From JBBDIM01 sp040880405 (GTDB taxonomy: Bacteria; Planctomycetota; Planctomycetia; Pirellulales; Pirellulaceae): a stretch of DNA of 6,215 bases. Shown one piece after another: positions 6,012 to 6,215 of this stretch. Both the position numbers and the translations under genes were made by a program. Position 1 is the stretch's first letter; each line of letters opens with the position of its first letter. The notes beneath the pieces were generated by a model. The model saw only the letters and a program-made list of their open reading frames with translations, did no database searches and was not told the DNA's origin. Location: the NCBI GenBank assembly GCA_040880405.1, contig JBBDIM010000059.1, positions 1 to 6,215 of the forward strand, given 5' to 3'.

Positions 6012-6042
6012 CCCTGCCCACGCCCGGAGAGCATGGGCAGGG
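6012..6042 (+). repeat. Hairpin just after the kinase stop
   Basis: CCCTGCCCA (6012-6020) pairs with TGGGCAGGG (6034-6042), 9 bp perfect. Two further pairs inside (GC 6022-6023 with GC 6031-6032) follow one mismatch. Compared with copy A, an A-T pair in the stem has become C-G, a compensatory change, while the loop has changed freely. No T tract follows directly. It could protect the 3' end of the message. Confidence 0.6.
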
Positions 6043-6138
6043 GAAGTGCGAGATGACTTTGTGTTTTCCGAGATATCAGGGTGCCGTCTCGGGTTCCACT
6101 AGGCGGCGTTGCCATCGGAAAAATATCACGCCCAAGAC

Positions 6139-6173
6139 CGGAGCGCGCCCTTCCGCTTTTATTTTGCATTTTT
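6139..6173 (+). terminator. Terminator-like hairpin and T-rich tract after the kinase
   Basis: CGGAG (6139-6143) pairs with TTCCG (6151-6155) with one G-T wobble around a 7-base loop, followed by CTTTTATTTTGC and five T. It is the counterpart of the structure at 3851-3890 but with a shorter stem. It lies about 135 bases past the kinase TGA, so it may end that transcript. The stem is weak, so this is a modest call. Confidence 0.4.
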
Positions 6174-6215
6174 CATTCTCCAATACTCATTAATCATTCA
6201 AAGCGGAGCAGCGCG

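Larger units (their letters stand above)
6000..6215 (+). repeat. Intergenic repeat family, copy B, touching the kinase stop codon
   Basis: This copy aligns with 3713-3930 end to end and continues to, or beyond, the window edge. Similarity starts with GAGCTGGGTGCC at 6002, whose first two bases are the GA of the kinase TGA. The order is hairpin (6012-6042), GTGCGAGA (6046-6053), core with a CCGAGA/TCTCGG stem (6068-6073 with 6087-6092), terminator-like hairpin and T-rich tail, CATTAATCATT, GGAGCAGCGC. It contains no open frame worth calling. It lies where the 3' untranslated region of the kinase mRNA would be. Confidence 0.8.

Noticed and set aside
5319..6056. Plus-strand open frame of 245 codons overlapping the kinase C terminus
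   Set aside because: It is an out-of-frame shadow rich in Arg and Gly that runs into repeat copy B. The kinase frame carries the membrane segment.

Overview
The window looks like chromosomal DNA of a planctomycete, most likely of the Pirellula/Blastopirellula/Rhodopirellula group. The main evidence is the large leftward gene: a secreted propeller protein with HEAT-like repeats and a C-terminal CxxCH haem domain, an architecture largely confined to Planctomycetes and Verrucomicrobia. A GC-rich sequence, long intergenic spacers full of palindromic repeats, a membrane-anchored Hanks-type kinase and a weak Shine-Dalgarno signal at the kinase fit the same picture. The assignment is inferred from gene content; no rRNA or other marker gene is present.

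Layout from left to right. Positions 1-170 hold no supportable gene, only two dyads. Positions 171-530 carry three tandem 127-bp units. Each unit is a pair of REP-like hairpins facing each other, with GTAG/CTAC at the outer edges. The array lies 12 bases past the stop codon of the leftward gene at 543-3611, a PVC-type haem-binding protein of 1022 aa with a signal peptide. Its start is supported by a Shine-Dalgarno-like AAGGA and a sigma70-like promoter (TTGGCA, 17 bases, TACACT). A run of G tracts able to form a quadruplex lies just upstream of that promoter. The 571-bp divergent intergenic region also contains a composite repeat, bounded at 3720-3753 and 4039-4072 by 34-bp perfect inverted repeats that are themselves hairpins. 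The rightward gene at 4183-6003 encodes a 606-aa transmembrane Ser/Thr kinase. Its stop codon touches another copy of the same repeat family, which runs to the window end.

The two genes are divergent and do not form an operon. One is a cytoplasmic kinase with an extracytoplasmic helical domain; the other is an exported redox-type protein. Nothing in the sequence shows a functional link between them.

The most unusual content is in the repeats. The intergenic family has a modular layout: a hairpin, a GTGCGAG box, a structured core, then a small hairpin followed by a T-rich tract that resembles an intrinsic terminator. The GTGCGAG box also sits next to the hairpins of the unrelated-looking left array, so both families may be built on a common scaffold. 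This could be a non-autonomous mobile element, a 3'-end or terminator cassette, or a family of small RNAs. The sequence alone does not decide between these.
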